Numbered from the stretch's first letter, positions 49,095 through 58,294 are shown. The stretch: 64,000 bases of DNA from Ruania zhangjianzhongii (GCF_008000995.1 NZ_CP042828.1:3276882-3340881), one strand, 5' to 3'. The notes: a model not told the origin generated them from the sequence alone. A program made the numbers and translations.

Positions 49095-50153
49095 TCAGGC
49101 ACACCGCTCTTCATCGCGCGGACACTCCCGCGAGACCCCGGTGAGCACCCGCTCGGCGCCGAGGACAGTCACTGCACCGTCCTCGGCATCCTCGGCGGGC
49201 ACGTACATGGCCACCATGGTGCGGAACGAGGCGATCAGCGAGTCGTCGAGATACTCCAGGAGGCCGTCCTCGGAGTCGAGCGCTTCGATGTGCGGAGAAG
49301 GCACGGTGATCTCCGAACCGGAGATCGTCTTGGTGAACTTCTGCCGGGTCCGCATCTCCCCCACCACGATGTAGCCGCCGTCCTCCGTGGCCATCGTGAG
49401 CACGGGAGCATCGGTGGCGTGGGTGCGTTGGGAGAACGTCCCGGCTTCGTCGACCACGTCCAGGTTCTCCGCCTCGTCCTGGACCAGACCGTAGAACTCG
49501 TCGTCCTCGAGGGCGAAGGAGCCGGCGAAGTCGCTGCCGTCTCCTTCGGTCAGGACGTCCGCGTACTGCGCGATCGCGTCGGTCGGGCTGACCAGGTAAC
49601 CGGACGCGTCGTCGGCGACCTGTGCGCTGCCGGTTGCCGGTACTGCGGTCGGCGGCATCTCCGAGCCCGGCAGCAGCCGCACCCAGTGGTGAAGCTGGTA
49701 GGGCGAGCGCGGGTCCTCCTGCTGCAGGGTGAGCAGCAGGGGCACGTTCGCGCCCTCGGCGATCTCGGTGACCACCATGATCGTGCGCGGCCAGTCCTCT
49801 GCAGCGGAGACGATCTCCACCTGCGGGGAGGTGATGAGCGTGCGCGGGGAGTAGGTGCCGTCCCCGTCCGCTGTCGCCTGGGCGAGCGCGTACTCGGCTT
49901 CGCGAATCCGCAGCGCCGGATTGGCCATCCGGTCCGACGCCAGCTCGGCGTCGCCCTCCTCGTCCGCAGCGCTGATCGCCTCGCCGAGCTCCTCGAGGAC
50001 CCGGTCGATCCGCGGCTCGTCCAGAGCGGGCATCGACTCCGGTGCTTCCGGTTGTGGATCCGGTGACGGCACGGGCATGGCGCAACCGGCCAGCAGGCTC
50101 AGTGCGGCCAGAGCGGTCAGACCGGCACTCGCGCGGCGAGAGATGCGGCTCAT
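49095..50153 (-). CDS. lipoprotein of unknown function (DUF8094-like)
   Basis: The product has 352 residues with a clear lipoprotein signal: SRRASAGLTALAALSLLAGC, giving a lipidated cysteine at about residue 23, followed by a Pro/Glu-rich tether. The mature domain contains VEIVSAAEDWPRTIMVVTEIAEG and LHHWVRLLPGSEMPP. I recall similar domains in actinobacterial lipoproteins filed as DUF8094. It overlaps the upstream membrane-protein gene by ATGA, and that protein is also anchored outside-facing, so the two probably form a cell-envelope unit. No catalytic motif is visible. Confidence 0.7.
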   Translation of the reverse strand: MSRISRRASAGLTALAALSLLAGCAMPVPSPDPQPEAPESMPALDEPRIDRVLEELGEAISAADEEGDAELASDRMANPALRIREAEYALAQATADGDGTYSPRTLITSPQVEIVSAAEDWPRTIMVVTEIAEGANVPLLLTLQQEDPRSPYQLHHWVRLLPGSEMPPTAVPATGSAQVADDASGYLVSPTDAIAQYADVLTEGDGSDFAGSFALEDDEFYGLVQDEAENLDVVDEAGTFSQRTHATDAPVLTMATEDGGYIVVGEMRTRQKFTKTISGSEITVPSPHIEALDSEDGLLEYLDDSLIASFRTMVAMYVPAEDAEDGAVTVLGAERVLTGVSRECPRDEERCA

Positions 50154-51721
50154 CGGTCCACCTCCTCGTCGTTGCCTCGGTCGTCGGCATCGGGCGCAGA
50201 CTCGGCGGCCTGGGCACTGTCGCGCTGATCGGCGTCCGGGGTCAGTCCCCAGGTCTGCCGCCAGGAGGCACCGGAGGCCTGCGAGTTCTCCTCGCTCGCG
50301 TCGTCGGTGCCCGCGTCGCCAGGTGCGGCCGATTCCGCCGGATCCGTGCTGCTCGCTTCCGCTGCCGCCGGCTGGTCACCTCTGGTCTGAGACTTGCCGC
50401 GCCGCTGCCACCAGCGCCGTGGGCGATCCTCATCCTCGGGTGCGGCCTCGGGCGTCGGCTCGCCGGCAGCCTCATCGGGGGCGTCCGCACCCCGCCAGGT
50501 CACGCCGGCCGCGCTGGCGGGCTCTGCGCCCAGCCCTCGGCCGGGAGCCGGGGACTCATAGGTGCTGACCGGTCCCGCCTCGCCGCCGGTGCGGCCGCTG
50601 CGGACCCAGTCGTCCAGGTCCGTGGCACCGCCGGCCTGCGAGGCCGCGGAGTCTGGCTTCTGCTCGGTCGCTGCCGCAGTGCCGTTCGCGTCGCCGGGTG
50701 CGCCGCTGATGATGGCCGTCCAGTCGCCGGGCGCTCCGGTGTCCGTGGCCTCTGCTGGCGTGGCCGCGCTGGTGGTCTCCGGGCCGGAGCCGGCCATCGT
50801 TCCGGCGCCGGCTGCGGCAGCTGTGCTGCGCTCGCCCTTTCCGGACCGGGCGGCTTCGCGGAGCTGGCGCCTGGTCAGCGGGGTGCCGTCCTCGTCCGTC
50901 GTGGCGGCGGCCGGGGCTGCGACCTCCTCGTCGGCGGAGCGCCGGCGAGCACGCCGTTCCTCACGGCGGACCAGCAGCTCGATGATCAGCCAGACCAGGC
51001 CGATCAGGAAGATCACCCCACCGACGATCATCCCGGGCACCATCAGCGGGGTGGTCACCTCGCGCGTCCAGGTCATCGAGACGGTCGGGGCGGGCTCGGT
51101 GCCGTCCGTGGCCACCAGCATCATCCAGCGGCCGTCCACCTGGGACCAGTCGTAGGTCAGCTCGCCGGTGTCGGTGACCTCTTCGATCCACAGGTCCGAG
51201 CCCGCCGGGTTCGGCACCGTGGCGTCGGCCGGTGCATCCTCGCCGCTGTCGTCGGTGGCGTCGTCAGTGGGTTCGGCACTCGCACTCTCGCTCGGGTCTT
51301 CACTGGCGCTCGGGTCTTCGCTCGCGTCTTCGCTGGCGCTCGGGTCTTCACTCGCGCTCGGGTCTTCGCTCGCGCCGTCATCGGAGCCGGTCGAGTCCTC
51401 GACGGCGAGGGTCTCCCAGTCGGTCAGTCCGGTGACCTCCTCGTACGGCGACTCACCCAGCCAGGCCCGAACATCGGCCTCCCGGCCCATCGCCAGCACC
51501 AGCGGCGTGTCCGCGTCCGGCGCGGTCACCGTCACCGTCACATTCGGGTTCACCGTGGCGAGCACGTTGCCACCGGCCACCACCACCGGGACCTCTGGGT
51601 CTTGTGGCAGAGTGGCAGTGACCACCTCATCTGCTCGCCAGATCGTGCCGGACGCGACGCCGGCACCAGCGATGGCAAGTCCGAGCACGATGAGCACGGT
51701 CGCGAAGATCCGTCGTAGCAC
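50150..51721 (-). CDS. two-helix membrane protein with disordered regions, unknown
   Basis: The product has 523 residues. An N-terminal helix (IFATVLIVLGLAIAGAGVASG) leads to an extracytoplasmic domain of about 210 residues (VVTATLPQDPEVPVVVAGGNVLATV...) interrupted by a Ser-Glu-Asp-Pro repeat stretch. A second helix (PGMIVGGVIFLIGLVWLIIEL) is followed by a long cytoplasmic tail, Arg-rich at first, then Ala/Glu/Ser/Thr-rich and presumably disordered. GTG 51721 is chosen because it opens directly into the first helix; the frame continues upstream without a signal. It is co-transcribed with the lipoprotein gene. Family not recognised, though similar pairs occur in actinobacteria. Confidence 0.7.
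   Translation of the reverse strand: MLRRIFATVLIVLGLAIAGAGVASGTIWRADEVVTATLPQDPEVPVVVAGGNVLATVNPNVTVTVTAPDADTPLVLAMGREADVRAWLGESPYEEVTGLTDWETLAVEDSTGSDDGASEDPSASEDPSASEDASEDPSASEDPSESASAEPTDDATDDSGEDAPADATVPNPAGSDLWIEEVTDTGELTYDWSQVDGRWMMLVATDGTEPAPTVSMTWTREVTTPLMVPGMIVGGVIFLIGLVWLIIELLVRREERRARRRSADEEVAAPAAATTDEDGTPLTRRQLREAARSGKGERSTAAAAGAGTMAGSGPETTSAATPAEATDTGAPGDWTAIISGAPGDANGTAAATEQKPDSAASQAGGATDLDDWVRSGRTGGEAGPVSTYESPAPGRGLGAEPASAAGVTWRGADAPDEAAGEPTPEAAPEDEDRPRRWWQRRGKSQTRGDQPAAAEASSTDPAESAAPGDAGTDDASEENSQASGASWRQTWGLTPDADQRDSAQAAESAPDADDRGNDEEVDR
51290..51372. repeat. short tandem repeats encoding Ser-Glu-Asp-Pro units
   Basis: About five imperfect 12-18-base units around the motif GCTCGGGTCTTC recur here, within the gene on the minus strand. 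They encode a run of SEDPSA-type units in the extracytoplasmic domain. Acidic low-complexity repeats of this kind change length easily by slippage. Confidence 0.65.
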
Positions 51722-51958
51722 CAGCTCTTCAGCCCTTCTCGTCGATGTCGACCGATCGCCGACGACCCCCCAGAGTACGTGACCCTTCCGTGACATTTCA
51801 CATCGTGGTGATCCAGAACACGCGCGAGGCAGTGCTGGATCTACGGTTAGGGTGAGTGATAGGGGTGCGTTGCCTTGTGCCGGTGACCGCCCTCCGGCCG
51901 CTGGTCCAGCCCGGACTCGGCCCCAACTCCACCCCCGAAATCACGCCAAGGAGCACCT

Positions 51959-53560
51959 GTGGCTGACGACTCATCGACCTTCCCCGTAGTGATGCGTGGG
52001 TACGACCGTGCGCAGGTCGATCAGCGGATTCACGCACTGCAGCGCCAGCTCGCCGAGGCCCGCACCCAAGTGGAGTCCCTGGACGCCTCGAGCATGCAGA
52101 TCTCCGGTGAGCTGGCTGATGCCCAGGCACAGCTGAAGGAGGCGGAGAAGCCCAGCTATGCCGGCCTGGGTGCCCGGATCGAGCAGCTGCTGCGCTCGGC
52201 CGAGGAGCAGTCGGCCGGTGTGCTCACTCAGGCGAACCAGCAGGCCAAGGACATCACCGCCCGGTCCCGAGCCGCGGCAGAGGAACTGACCTCGCAGGCG
52301 GAGAACGAAGCCGGCGAGCTGCTCGCGAACGCCCGCCGGGACTCCGAGAGCAGCACTCAGCGCGCGGCCAGCCAGGCCGAAGGCACTCTGCTCGCCGCGC
52401 AGCGCAAGGCCGAGGAGCTGGTGGCTTCCTCCGAACGGGAGGCCGCACGGATCTCCAGCGTCGCCCGCACGGAGCAGAGCGAGAAGCACGCCAGCCTCGA
52501 GCGCGAGCTGGGTACCGCCCGCGCGGAGGCGGAGAAGGAGATCGCCGAACGCAAGGTGGAGTCGGAACGGACCGCACGCGAGCTGAAGTCCACGAGCGAG
52601 ACCGAGGCCGAAGAGGTGCGCAGCCGCGCCAAGGCCGAGGCGCAGGCCGCTCGGGAGGAAGCCCAGCGGGAGGCCTCCTCGACGATCGCCCAGGCTGAGG
52701 ACGAAGCCGCGGAGATCCTCCGCCAGGCGAATGCGGACGCGGAGGAGATCCGGCGGTCGGTCGCGCAGATGCGTGAGGACGCGGAGCTGGAGATCGCTGA
52801 ACGTCGGGCGGCCTCGGAGGAGTCGGACGCCGCACTGCACGCGCAGGCCAAGGCGGACACCGACGAGATGATCGCCAGCGCTCAGGCGCACGCCCAGGAG
52901 GCGGAGGCTCGGGTGGCCGAAGCACTGGCCAAAGCCGAAGAGCTCCGGTCCTCTGCGGAGACCCAGGCCGAGCAGATCCTCGCCGACGCCCGTAGCAGCG
53001 CCGACCGGGTGACCCGGGAGACCCGCGAGGCGGCAGACCGGTACCGTGCCGACACCGCAGCCGAGACCGACCAGGAGCGCCGCACCGCTCAGCGACAGGT
53101 GGACGAGCTGGACCGGCAGCGGGAGTCGATCACCGGGTACCTGGACGAGCTGCGGGCGCTGCTCGGGGCCGGACAGGTGGCCGAAGCGGCCGACCTGGCG
53201 GTGCCGGAGGCCGACCCTGAAGCTGCCAACGGTGCCGAGGCCGCAACCGAGGACGCCGAGGCCGACTCGGCCAGTGCCGCCGAGGATGCCGAGGTACTCG
53301 CGGAGGAGCCCGCCGCCGAGAACGCGAGCGCAGACCTGACCGAGGATGCCGTCGTCGCGGACGAGCCGAGCGGTGTCGACCAGACCGCAGACGCACACGC
53401 AGTCGAACCGGACGCCGCGACTGCAGACGCAGCGGATCTAGACACCGCTGCGGCGGAAACCCCGGAGGAGCCGGCCCAGGCCTCGAGCACCGCCGATGGT
53501 GACACCGAGGTGATGGACGCCGTCGTCGACGGTGAGCAGGAGTCCTCGAAGCAGAGCTGA
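51959..53560 (+). CDS. DivIVA-type coiled-coil (cellulose-binding-protein-like) scaffold
   Basis: The product has 533 residues. The N-terminus FPVVMRGYDRAQVDQRIHALQRQLAEA is the DivIVA-type membrane-targeting and first coiled-coil segment. From about residue 65 to 400 the sequence is almost continuous heptad coiled coil, rich in Ala, Glu and Arg. The last 130 residues are acidic and disordered. This is the plan of actinobacterial polar or filament-forming proteins such as FilP/Scy and RsmP, often named cellulose-binding protein by error. It probably organises polar growth or envelope assembly. GTG 51959 has AAGGAG upstream. It is divergent from the membrane/lipoprotein operon. Confidence 0.82.
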   Translation: MADDSSTFPVVMRGYDRAQVDQRIHALQRQLAEARTQVESLDASSMQISGELADAQAQLKEAEKPSYAGLGARIEQLLRSAEEQSAGVLTQANQQAKDITARSRAAAEELTSQAENEAGELLANARRDSESSTQRAASQAEGTLLAAQRKAEELVASSEREAARISSVARTEQSEKHASLERELGTARAEAEKEIAERKVESERTARELKSTSETEAEEVRSRAKAEAQAAREEAQREASSTIAQAEDEAAEILRQANADAEEIRRSVAQMREDAELEIAERRAASEESDAALHAQAKADTDEMIASAQAHAQEAEARVAEALAKAEELRSSAETQAEQILADARSSADRVTRETREAADRYRADTAAETDQERRTAQRQVDELDRQRESITGYLDELRALLGAGQVAEAADLAVPEADPEAANGAEAATEDAEADSASAAEDAEVLAEEPAAENASADLTEDAVVADEPSGVDQTADAHAVEPDAATADAADLDTAAAETPEEPAQASSTADGDTEVMDAVVDGEQESSKQS

Positions 53561-53569
53561 GCGGTCCGC

Positions 53570-54061
53570 TCAGCGCACCATCCGTACAGTCCGCAGGTCG
53601 CCCCAGCGCTGGACCTGCTGCTCGGTGCCGTCCAGGTCGAACCCGTGCTTGCGGTAGAACGCGACCGCTCGCGGGTTGCCCGCCGCCACCCACAGGTAGC
53701 AGGGGGCGTCGCCCACGGCGAGCTGCAGCAGGTTCGCCGCCGTTCCCAGGCCGTACTCAGTGGCGCGCACGTACAGCCCCCACAGGCGGAGCGCTCGGAC
53801 CTCCTGGGTGCCGGTGGCGGTCGCACTCGCGAAGCCGACCGCCGCGCCGTCCCGGTGGGCCAGCCAGACGGCGTCCCCGGTCGGGTCGCTGAGCCGGGCC
53901 TGCCACTCGCTCAGCCCGTGCTCGCGCTGGTGGGAGAACACCTCGTCGGGCACCAGCTCGGCATAAGCCTCCCGCCAGGTGTCGCAGTGCAGCTCGTGCA
54001 ATGCGTCAGCGTCGCCGGCATGTGCCGGTCGGATCCGTGCGGCGGGTGGTGCGGCAGTCAT
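53570..54061 (-). CDS. GNAT family N-acetyltransferase
   Basis: The product has 163 residues. RIRPAHAGDADALHELHCDTWREAY is the typical GNAT start. LRLWGLYVRATEYGLGTAANLLQLAV is motif A with a degraded acetyl-CoA loop (a YGLGTA in place of the RGxGxG/A consensus), and NPRAVAFYRKHGFDLDG is motif B. It resembles small-molecule or ribosomal-protein acetyltransferases; the substrate is unknown. It is convergent with the DivIVA-type gene, ending 9 bases from it. Confidence 0.85.
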   Translation of the reverse strand: MTAAPPAARIRPAHAGDADALHELHCDTWREAYAELVPDEVFSHQREHGLSEWQARLSDPTGDAVWLAHRDGAAVGFASATATGTQEVRALRLWGLYVRATEYGLGTAANLLQLAVGDAPCYLWVAAGNPRAVAFYRKHGFDLDGTEQQVQRWGDLRTVRMVR

Positions 54062-54117
54062 AGTCGCCCAGCATAAGAGGCCCGCCCTACCGCTGCGCCA
54101 CCGCTTACCCTGGGAAG

Positions 54118-54543
54118 GTGAGCACCGACTGGGCCCAGCAGCGCACCGAGGCCGCCCGCGAGCATGAGCGGCGCCTGGAGCAGCGCCGTCGCGCGCAGAG
54201 CGAGCGGGCCCGCGCTCTGCTGCACACGTTCGTGGCAGCCGCCCGCGCCGCAGACCTGCCCACGGAGCCCCTGGTGGTCAAGGGGTACGGGAACCGCGGC
54301 AGCGCCCGCACGCCGCTACGCGGCTGGTACCTGCGCGTGGACCGGACCAGCGCCGTCACCCCCACCGGCGACTTCTACGTGCTCACCGCACCGCTGACTG
54401 CGTGGGAGCGGCTGCGAGGCACCAGCCCCGAACCCAGCGACCCGCCGCTGGTGCTCGGTGCCGGCGGCAAGGATGGCGACTCGATCGACCTTGCCGACGC
54501 CCTCACCCGACTCCTACCCGGCTGGGACGCTGCTACACCCTGA
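54118..54543 (+). CDS. 141-residue hypothetical protein
   Basis: Not recognised. A charged N-terminal helix rich in Arg/Glu/Gln (DWAQQRTEAAREHERRLEQRRRAQSERARALLHTFVAAA) is followed by a compact domain with PLVVKGYGNRGSARTPLRGWYLRVDRTSAVTPTGDFYVLTAPLTAWERL. The sequence has no cysteine and no membrane segment, so it is a soluble cytoplasmic protein. It overlaps the convergent gene at 54533 by 11 bases. GTG 54118 follows a weak AAGG. Similar actinobacterial proteins of unknown role probably exist, but no family name can be given. Confidence 0.6.
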   Translation: MSTDWAQQRTEAAREHERRLEQRRRAQSERARALLHTFVAAARAADLPTEPLVVKGYGNRGSARTPLRGWYLRVDRTSAVTPTGDFYVLTAPLTAWERLRGTSPEPSDPPLVLGAGGKDGDSIDLADALTRLLPGWDAATP

Positions 54544-55231
54544 TGCCGTAGGTGAAGCCTGGGAGGACCGCCCGGGAGTGGGCCACCGAGCCGTTCAGGT
54601 GCTGCGGCACGGCTCGGGCCGCGCCATCGGCGAGCTGGACGAAGCCGGCCCGGTGGGCGGCGGCAGCGATCTGGGCGGTCACCTGCTCCGGCGGGGTCCT
54701 GCCGGTGCCGGCGAACCAGATCCAGGCCCGCCCGTTGGTGGTGATGCGCAAGATCTTGCCCCGGCTGAACTGTGGCTGGAGCGGCGGCGGGCCGATGAGG
54801 TAGATGCCCTGATGGATCCACGCCCCGCTGCGGATGGTGTGAAAGATGCCCTTCGGCGGGATGCCCAGGCTGAGACCGATGCGCCGGGTGCCGGTGACCG
54901 GCGTGATGCTGCCGGGCATGATCTCCTCGTAGCGCAGCACGTACGGCCGCAGGAACAGCGCCGTGGACCCGATCAGCAGACCGCGCTCACACACGGCGAG
55001 CGTCTCCCCGCGGATCAGGGCGTAGAAGCCCAGCACCAGCACTGCCATGACGGCCGGGAAGAGCAGGTTCAGCATCGGGTCCGGATCGGGGTTGACCGCC
55101 GCGGAGGACAGGGTCAGCAGCCAGAACGCGAGGCAGATCAGCTTCGTCCACACCCCGGGGCGGCTGTAGTGGACGGCGATCGGTGCGCCCAGCTCATCGG
55201 CGTGCCGGCGCAGCGCACGGCGGGCCCTCAC
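54533..55231 (-). CDS. membrane protein with two helices, unknown
   Basis: The product has 232 residues. Two adjacent hydrophobic segments (LICLAFWLLTLSSAAV and LNLLFPAVMAVLVLGFYAL) are followed by a soluble domain with LAVCERGLLIGSTALFLRPYVLRYEEIMPGSI. This pattern of a helical hairpin followed by a PH-like beta domain is common in bacterial PH-domain membrane proteins, and I suspect this type. GTG 55231 overlaps the stop of the upstream hydrolase gene (GTGA, 55228-55231), so it is translated in coupling with it. No enzyme motif. Confidence 0.65.
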   Translation of the reverse strand: MRARRALRRHADELGAPIAVHYSRPGVWTKLICLAFWLLTLSSAAVNPDPDPMLNLLFPAVMAVLVLGFYALIRGETLAVCERGLLIGSTALFLRPYVLRYEEIMPGSITPVTGTRRIGLSLGIPPKGIFHTIRSGAWIHQGIYLIGPPPLQPQFSRGKILRITTNGRAWIWFAGTGRTPPEQVTAQIAAAAHRAGFVQLADGAARAVPQHLNGSVAHSRAVLPGFTYGIRV

Positions 55232-56001
55232 GCCGTGGCGCGGGCGTACAGGTCGGACAGGGCGGCCGCCACCTCGTGAGGTGACTCGAGCGCGCTGAGG
55301 TGACCTGCGCCGTCGACCTCGATCACCTGCGTACCCAACGCGGTAGCCATCTCCTCGTGCTCGGCCAGGCTCGCCGTCGCATCCTGCGCGCCGCGCAGCA
55401 CCAGGGCGGGCACGTCCAGCCTGGTCAGCGTCGCCAGTCGGTCTGCTCGGGCGGCCATCGCGCGTTGCGCCCACGCGATTCCCGACGGCGAAGCATGCCT
55501 CAGCCAGCCCGCCACCTCAGTCCGGACTGCTTCGGGCGCGCCCGGGGCGAGCAGGGAGTCCAGCATCGGCGCCACCGCCCGGGCACCGGCCTCGCCGAGG
55601 GCGTCCTCGGCCATCTGCAGCCGGTCGACCCGCTTGTCCTGAGGGTCTGCGCCGGCCTTGGTGTCCAGCAAGCCAATACCGGCGAGCAGGTGCGGGTGGC
55701 GCTGCGCCAGCTCCAGAGCGGCATAGCCGCCCATCGAGAGTCCAGCCACCACAGCGCGGGCCATCCCCGCATGCTCGAGCGTTGCGGCGACAGCGTCGGC
55801 GTAGGCGTCGAGACCGCCGTCGACCGGGGGTGAGGCGCCGAAGCCGGGGGCGTCGATAGTGATCACCGGCAGCTGCGGCGCGGCCGAGATCGTGTAGGCC
55901 CACATCCGCGAGTCCAGCGGGAAGCCGTGCAGCAGCACCAGGGGCGGTGCGCCGTCGCTCGGCTCGGGCCCGTACCTGTGCCAGGCGAGCTCATTCACCA
56001 C
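55228..56001 (-). CDS. alpha/beta-fold hydrolase
   Basis: The product has 257 residues. The oxyanion region is LLHGFPLDSRMW; the nucleophile elbow GLSMGGYAALEL carries Ser; the acid Asp is in LVLRGAQDATASLAEH; the catalytic His is in VDGAGHLSALESP. The overall form is that of non-heme haloperoxidase or enol-lactonase-type hydrolases; the substrate is unknown. GTG 56001 has a strong GGAGGAGG. It is the first gene of a pair with the membrane protein and is divergent from the glutamate-cysteine-ligase-family gene. Confidence 0.92.
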   Translation of the reverse strand: MVNELAWHRYGPEPSDGAPPLVLLHGFPLDSRMWAYTISAAPQLPVITIDAPGFGASPPVDGGLDAYADAVAATLEHAGMARAVVAGLSMGGYAALELAQRHPHLLAGIGLLDTKAGADPQDKRVDRLQMAEDALGEAGARAVAPMLDSLLAPGAPEAVRTEVAGWLRHASPSGIAWAQRAMAARADRLATLTRLDVPALVLRGAQDATASLAEHEEMATALGTQVIEVDGAGHLSALESPHEVAAALSDLYARATA

Positions 56002-56069
56002 GGACCTCCTCCACTCGCCGATCAGGCTACCTGCCGAACCTGTGGCGCACCGGCCGGAACGGTGGTGGG

Positions 56070-57557
56070 ATGGCCTCTGTGGGCGACGAGATCAGCACCC
56101 AGACCTTCAGCCGGGAACAGCGACTGCGCTACCGGGAGAAGGTACGTCGGTGCCTCGATGTTTTCGGCGAGATGCTCGCCCACCACCATTTCGACTCCCA
56201 TCCCGCGCTGACCGGCCTGGAGGTCGAGCTGAACCTCGTGGATGCTGGCGCGCAGCCGTCGATGAAGAACGCTCAGGTGCTCGCCGCGATCGCCGACCCG
56301 GCCTTCCAGACCGAGTTGGCCCGGTACAACATCGAGTTGAACGTACCGCCCCAGCCGCTGCCGGGGGACGCCGTGCTCGATCTCGAGAAGGACATCCGGG
56401 CGGCGCTGAACCACGCCGACGATCGGGCCCAGCAACACGGCGCGCAGATCGCGATGATCGGGATCCTGCCCACGCTCCGGCCCGAGCACCTCACCGGGGA
56501 CTGGATGAGCCCGAACCCGCGCTACCAGGCGCTGGAGGATGCGGTGTTCGCCGCTCGGCGCGAGGACATCGAGCTGGACATCTCCGGGCCGGAGCCGCTG
56601 CGGATGCTCACCGCCACGCTCGCCCCGGAGTCGGCCTGCACCTCGGTACAGCTGCACCTGCAGGTCTCCCCCACCGAGTTCGCCCCACACTGGAACGCCG
56701 CCCAGATTCTCGCCGGGCCGCAGCTGGCCCTGGGCGCGAACTCGCCGTTCCTGTTCGGTAAGCGGCTCTGGGCGGAGACCCGTACCGAGCTGTTCCTGCA
56801 GGCCACCGACACCCGCTCCCCGGAGCTGCGCAACCAGGGGGTCCGGCCGCCGGTGTACTTCGGCGAGTCCTGGATCACCTCGATCTTCGACCTGTTCGAG
56901 GAGAACGTGCGCTACTTCCCGGCGCTATTGCCGGAGACCACCGATGAGGACCCGGAGGCGGAGCTGGCCGCCGGGCGCACCCCGCGGCTACAGGAGCTGC
57001 GGCTGCACAACGGCACGGTGTACCGGTGGAACCGCCCGGTGTATGACGTGGTGGACGGTAAACCGCACCTGCGGGTGGAGAACCGGGTGCTGCCGGCCGG
57101 CCCGACTGTGAGCGACATCCTCGCCAACGCCGCGTTCTACTACGGCGCGATGGAGATGCTCGCCCACGAGGACCGGCCGATGTGGTCGCGGATGTCCTTC
57201 TCCGCCGCCGAGGCGAACTTCACCGCCGGCGCGCGGGACGGGGTGGAGGCGATGATGTACTGGCCCGGCTACGGCGAGGTGGGCTGGGACGAGCTGGTGC
57301 TGCGCCTGCTGCTACCGCTGGCTGCCGAGGGACTGAGCCGGCGCCGGGTAGCGAGCACAGTGATCGACCGGTTCCTCGGCATCATCGAAGCCCGCTGCAA
57401 GCTGCGCCGCAACGGCGCCTGGTGGCAGACCGCGACCGTTGCCGCGCTGGAGGACAAGGGCATGGACCGGGAGCAGGCGCTGACCGAGATGCTGCTGCGG
57501 TACATGGACGGGATGCACTCGAACGAGCCGGTGCACACCTGGGAGGTGCCGGCCTGA
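56070..57557 (+). CDS. glutamate-cysteine ligase family 2 (GCS2-like) enzyme
   Basis: The product has 495 residues. Family features are FDSHPALTGLEVELNLVDA near residue 45, where the glutamates bind metal and ATP, ARYNIELNVPPQPLPG, and STSVQLHLQVSP-like CTSVQLHLQVSPTEFAPHWNAAQ. The C-terminal part contains RSMSFSAAE-type RMSFSAAEANFTAGARDGVEAMM. This is the actinobacterial glutamate--cysteine ligase family 2 group; because these organisms use mycothiol, the true product is uncertain and may be a different gamma-glutamyl ligation. ATG 56070 is chosen; the frame is open upstream but non-conserved. Confidence 0.85.
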   Translation: MASVGDEISTQTFSREQRLRYREKVRRCLDVFGEMLAHHHFDSHPALTGLEVELNLVDAGAQPSMKNAQVLAAIADPAFQTELARYNIELNVPPQPLPGDAVLDLEKDIRAALNHADDRAQQHGAQIAMIGILPTLRPEHLTGDWMSPNPRYQALEDAVFAARREDIELDISGPEPLRMLTATLAPESACTSVQLHLQVSPTEFAPHWNAAQILAGPQLALGANSPFLFGKRLWAETRTELFLQATDTRSPELRNQGVRPPVYFGESWITSIFDLFEENVRYFPALLPETTDEDPEAELAAGRTPRLQELRLHNGTVYRWNRPVYDVVDGKPHLRVENRVLPAGPTVSDILANAAFYYGAMEMLAHEDRPMWSRMSFSAAEANFTAGARDGVEAMMYWPGYGEVGWDELVLRLLLPLAAEGLSRRRVASTVIDRFLGIIEARCKLRRNGAWWQTATVAALEDKGMDREQALTEMLLRYMDGMHSNEPVHTWEVPA

Positions 57558-57573
57558 GCGCGACGGGCGCTCA
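57555..57573. terminator. candidate hairpin between convergent genes
   Basis: TGAGCGC (57555-57561) pairs perfectly with GCGCTCA (57567-57573) around a five-base loop; the stem starts at the stop codon of the ligase-family gene. It lies between convergent genes and may terminate in both directions. There is no T-run, so the call rests on position. Confidence 0.4.
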
Positions 57574-57592
57574 GCGGGTGCTCGGTGGTCGC

Positions 57593-57901
57593 TCAGCGGA
57601 GGGGGCCGCGGCGGTCCCGGGCGCGCCAGCAGCCGTTGTGCCAGTGCCGCCGGTCCGCGAGCGCAGCGTCGGCACCGAACAGGTGATCCTCGCCCCAGGC
57701 GACCACGTGCGCCACCCCGGGCGGGATCTGCTGCTGGCAGCCCGGGCAGAGGTAGCTCTTCGCCGACCCGGTGACGCTGCGCACGTTCCAGCGCTGCCCG
57801 TTGCCCCCGGACTCCACCCGGGCACCGCCGCGGAGCAGGGCGTCAGCGTCGAGCTCCGGGTGGGGCTCGCCGTAGGGACGCTTACGGGATCGACGGGCCA
57901 T
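57593..57901 (-). CDS. small zinc-ribbon-like protein, conserved in actinobacteria
   Basis: The product has 102 residues. The core reads WNVRSVTGSAKSYLCPGCQQQIPPGVAHVVAWGED, then HWHNGCWRARDRRG. Two cysteines in CPGC plus His and Cys in the final segment could form a single zinc site. I recall a widespread actinobacterial family with this sequence, often labelled ATP/GTP-binding protein, but no nucleotide motif is present so that label looks wrong. Basic at both ends, it may bind nucleic acid. It is convergent with the ligase-family gene. Confidence 0.7.
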   Translation of the reverse strand: MARRSRKRPYGEPHPELDADALLRGGARVESGGNGQRWNVRSVTGSAKSYLCPGCQQQIPPGVAHVVAWGEDHLFGADAALADRRHWHNGCWRARDRRGPLR

Positions 57902-57988
57902 CAGTCCATTATGGCCGCCGGCTCTAGGCTCGGAACGTCAGGGGCGGCAACTAGCGACGGGAGACCCGTGCGCCGAGCGCGCCTGGCT

Positions 57989-58294
57989 TCAGTCACCGGG
58001 CCATTCACCGGTCCATCTCTCGAACGCCCGCGCCCCGCCTCGGCTGACTGCAGCTTTGACCACGGCGAAGATCGCACCCTGGATCAACGCGCCGAGGACG
58101 ACTTCCTTGAACGTGTACTCGGATTCGAGCGCGTTCGGTGGATCGTCATGCTCACCCGGCACCGCGCGTTTCCAGATCTGTTTGAAGACCTGGCTCGCGA
58201 CGAGGCCGGCAAGCATGCTGGTCACCAGCCCGAACGGCTGGTACAGGATCTTCGCCGACTTGTTCGGATTCTTGTTCTTCTCTGCTGACATCAT
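57989..58294 (-). CDS. DUF4235 membrane protein
   Basis: The product has 101 residues. KILYQPFGLVTSMLAGLVASQVFKQIWKR and FKEVVLGALIQGAIFAVVKAAVSRGGARAFERWTGEWPG are the two hydrophobic segments and conserved ends of DUF4235, a small actinobacterial membrane family of unknown function. Several ATG codons stand at the start; ATG 58294 has AAGGG upstream. It is transcribed alone. The 226-base region to nadE (58295-58520) shows no further gene and presumably holds both divergent promoters. Confidence 0.9.
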   Translation of the reverse strand: MMSAEKNKNPNKSAKILYQPFGLVTSMLAGLVASQVFKQIWKRAVPGEHDDPPNALESEYTFKEVVLGALIQGAIFAVVKAAVSRGGARAFERWTGEWPGD

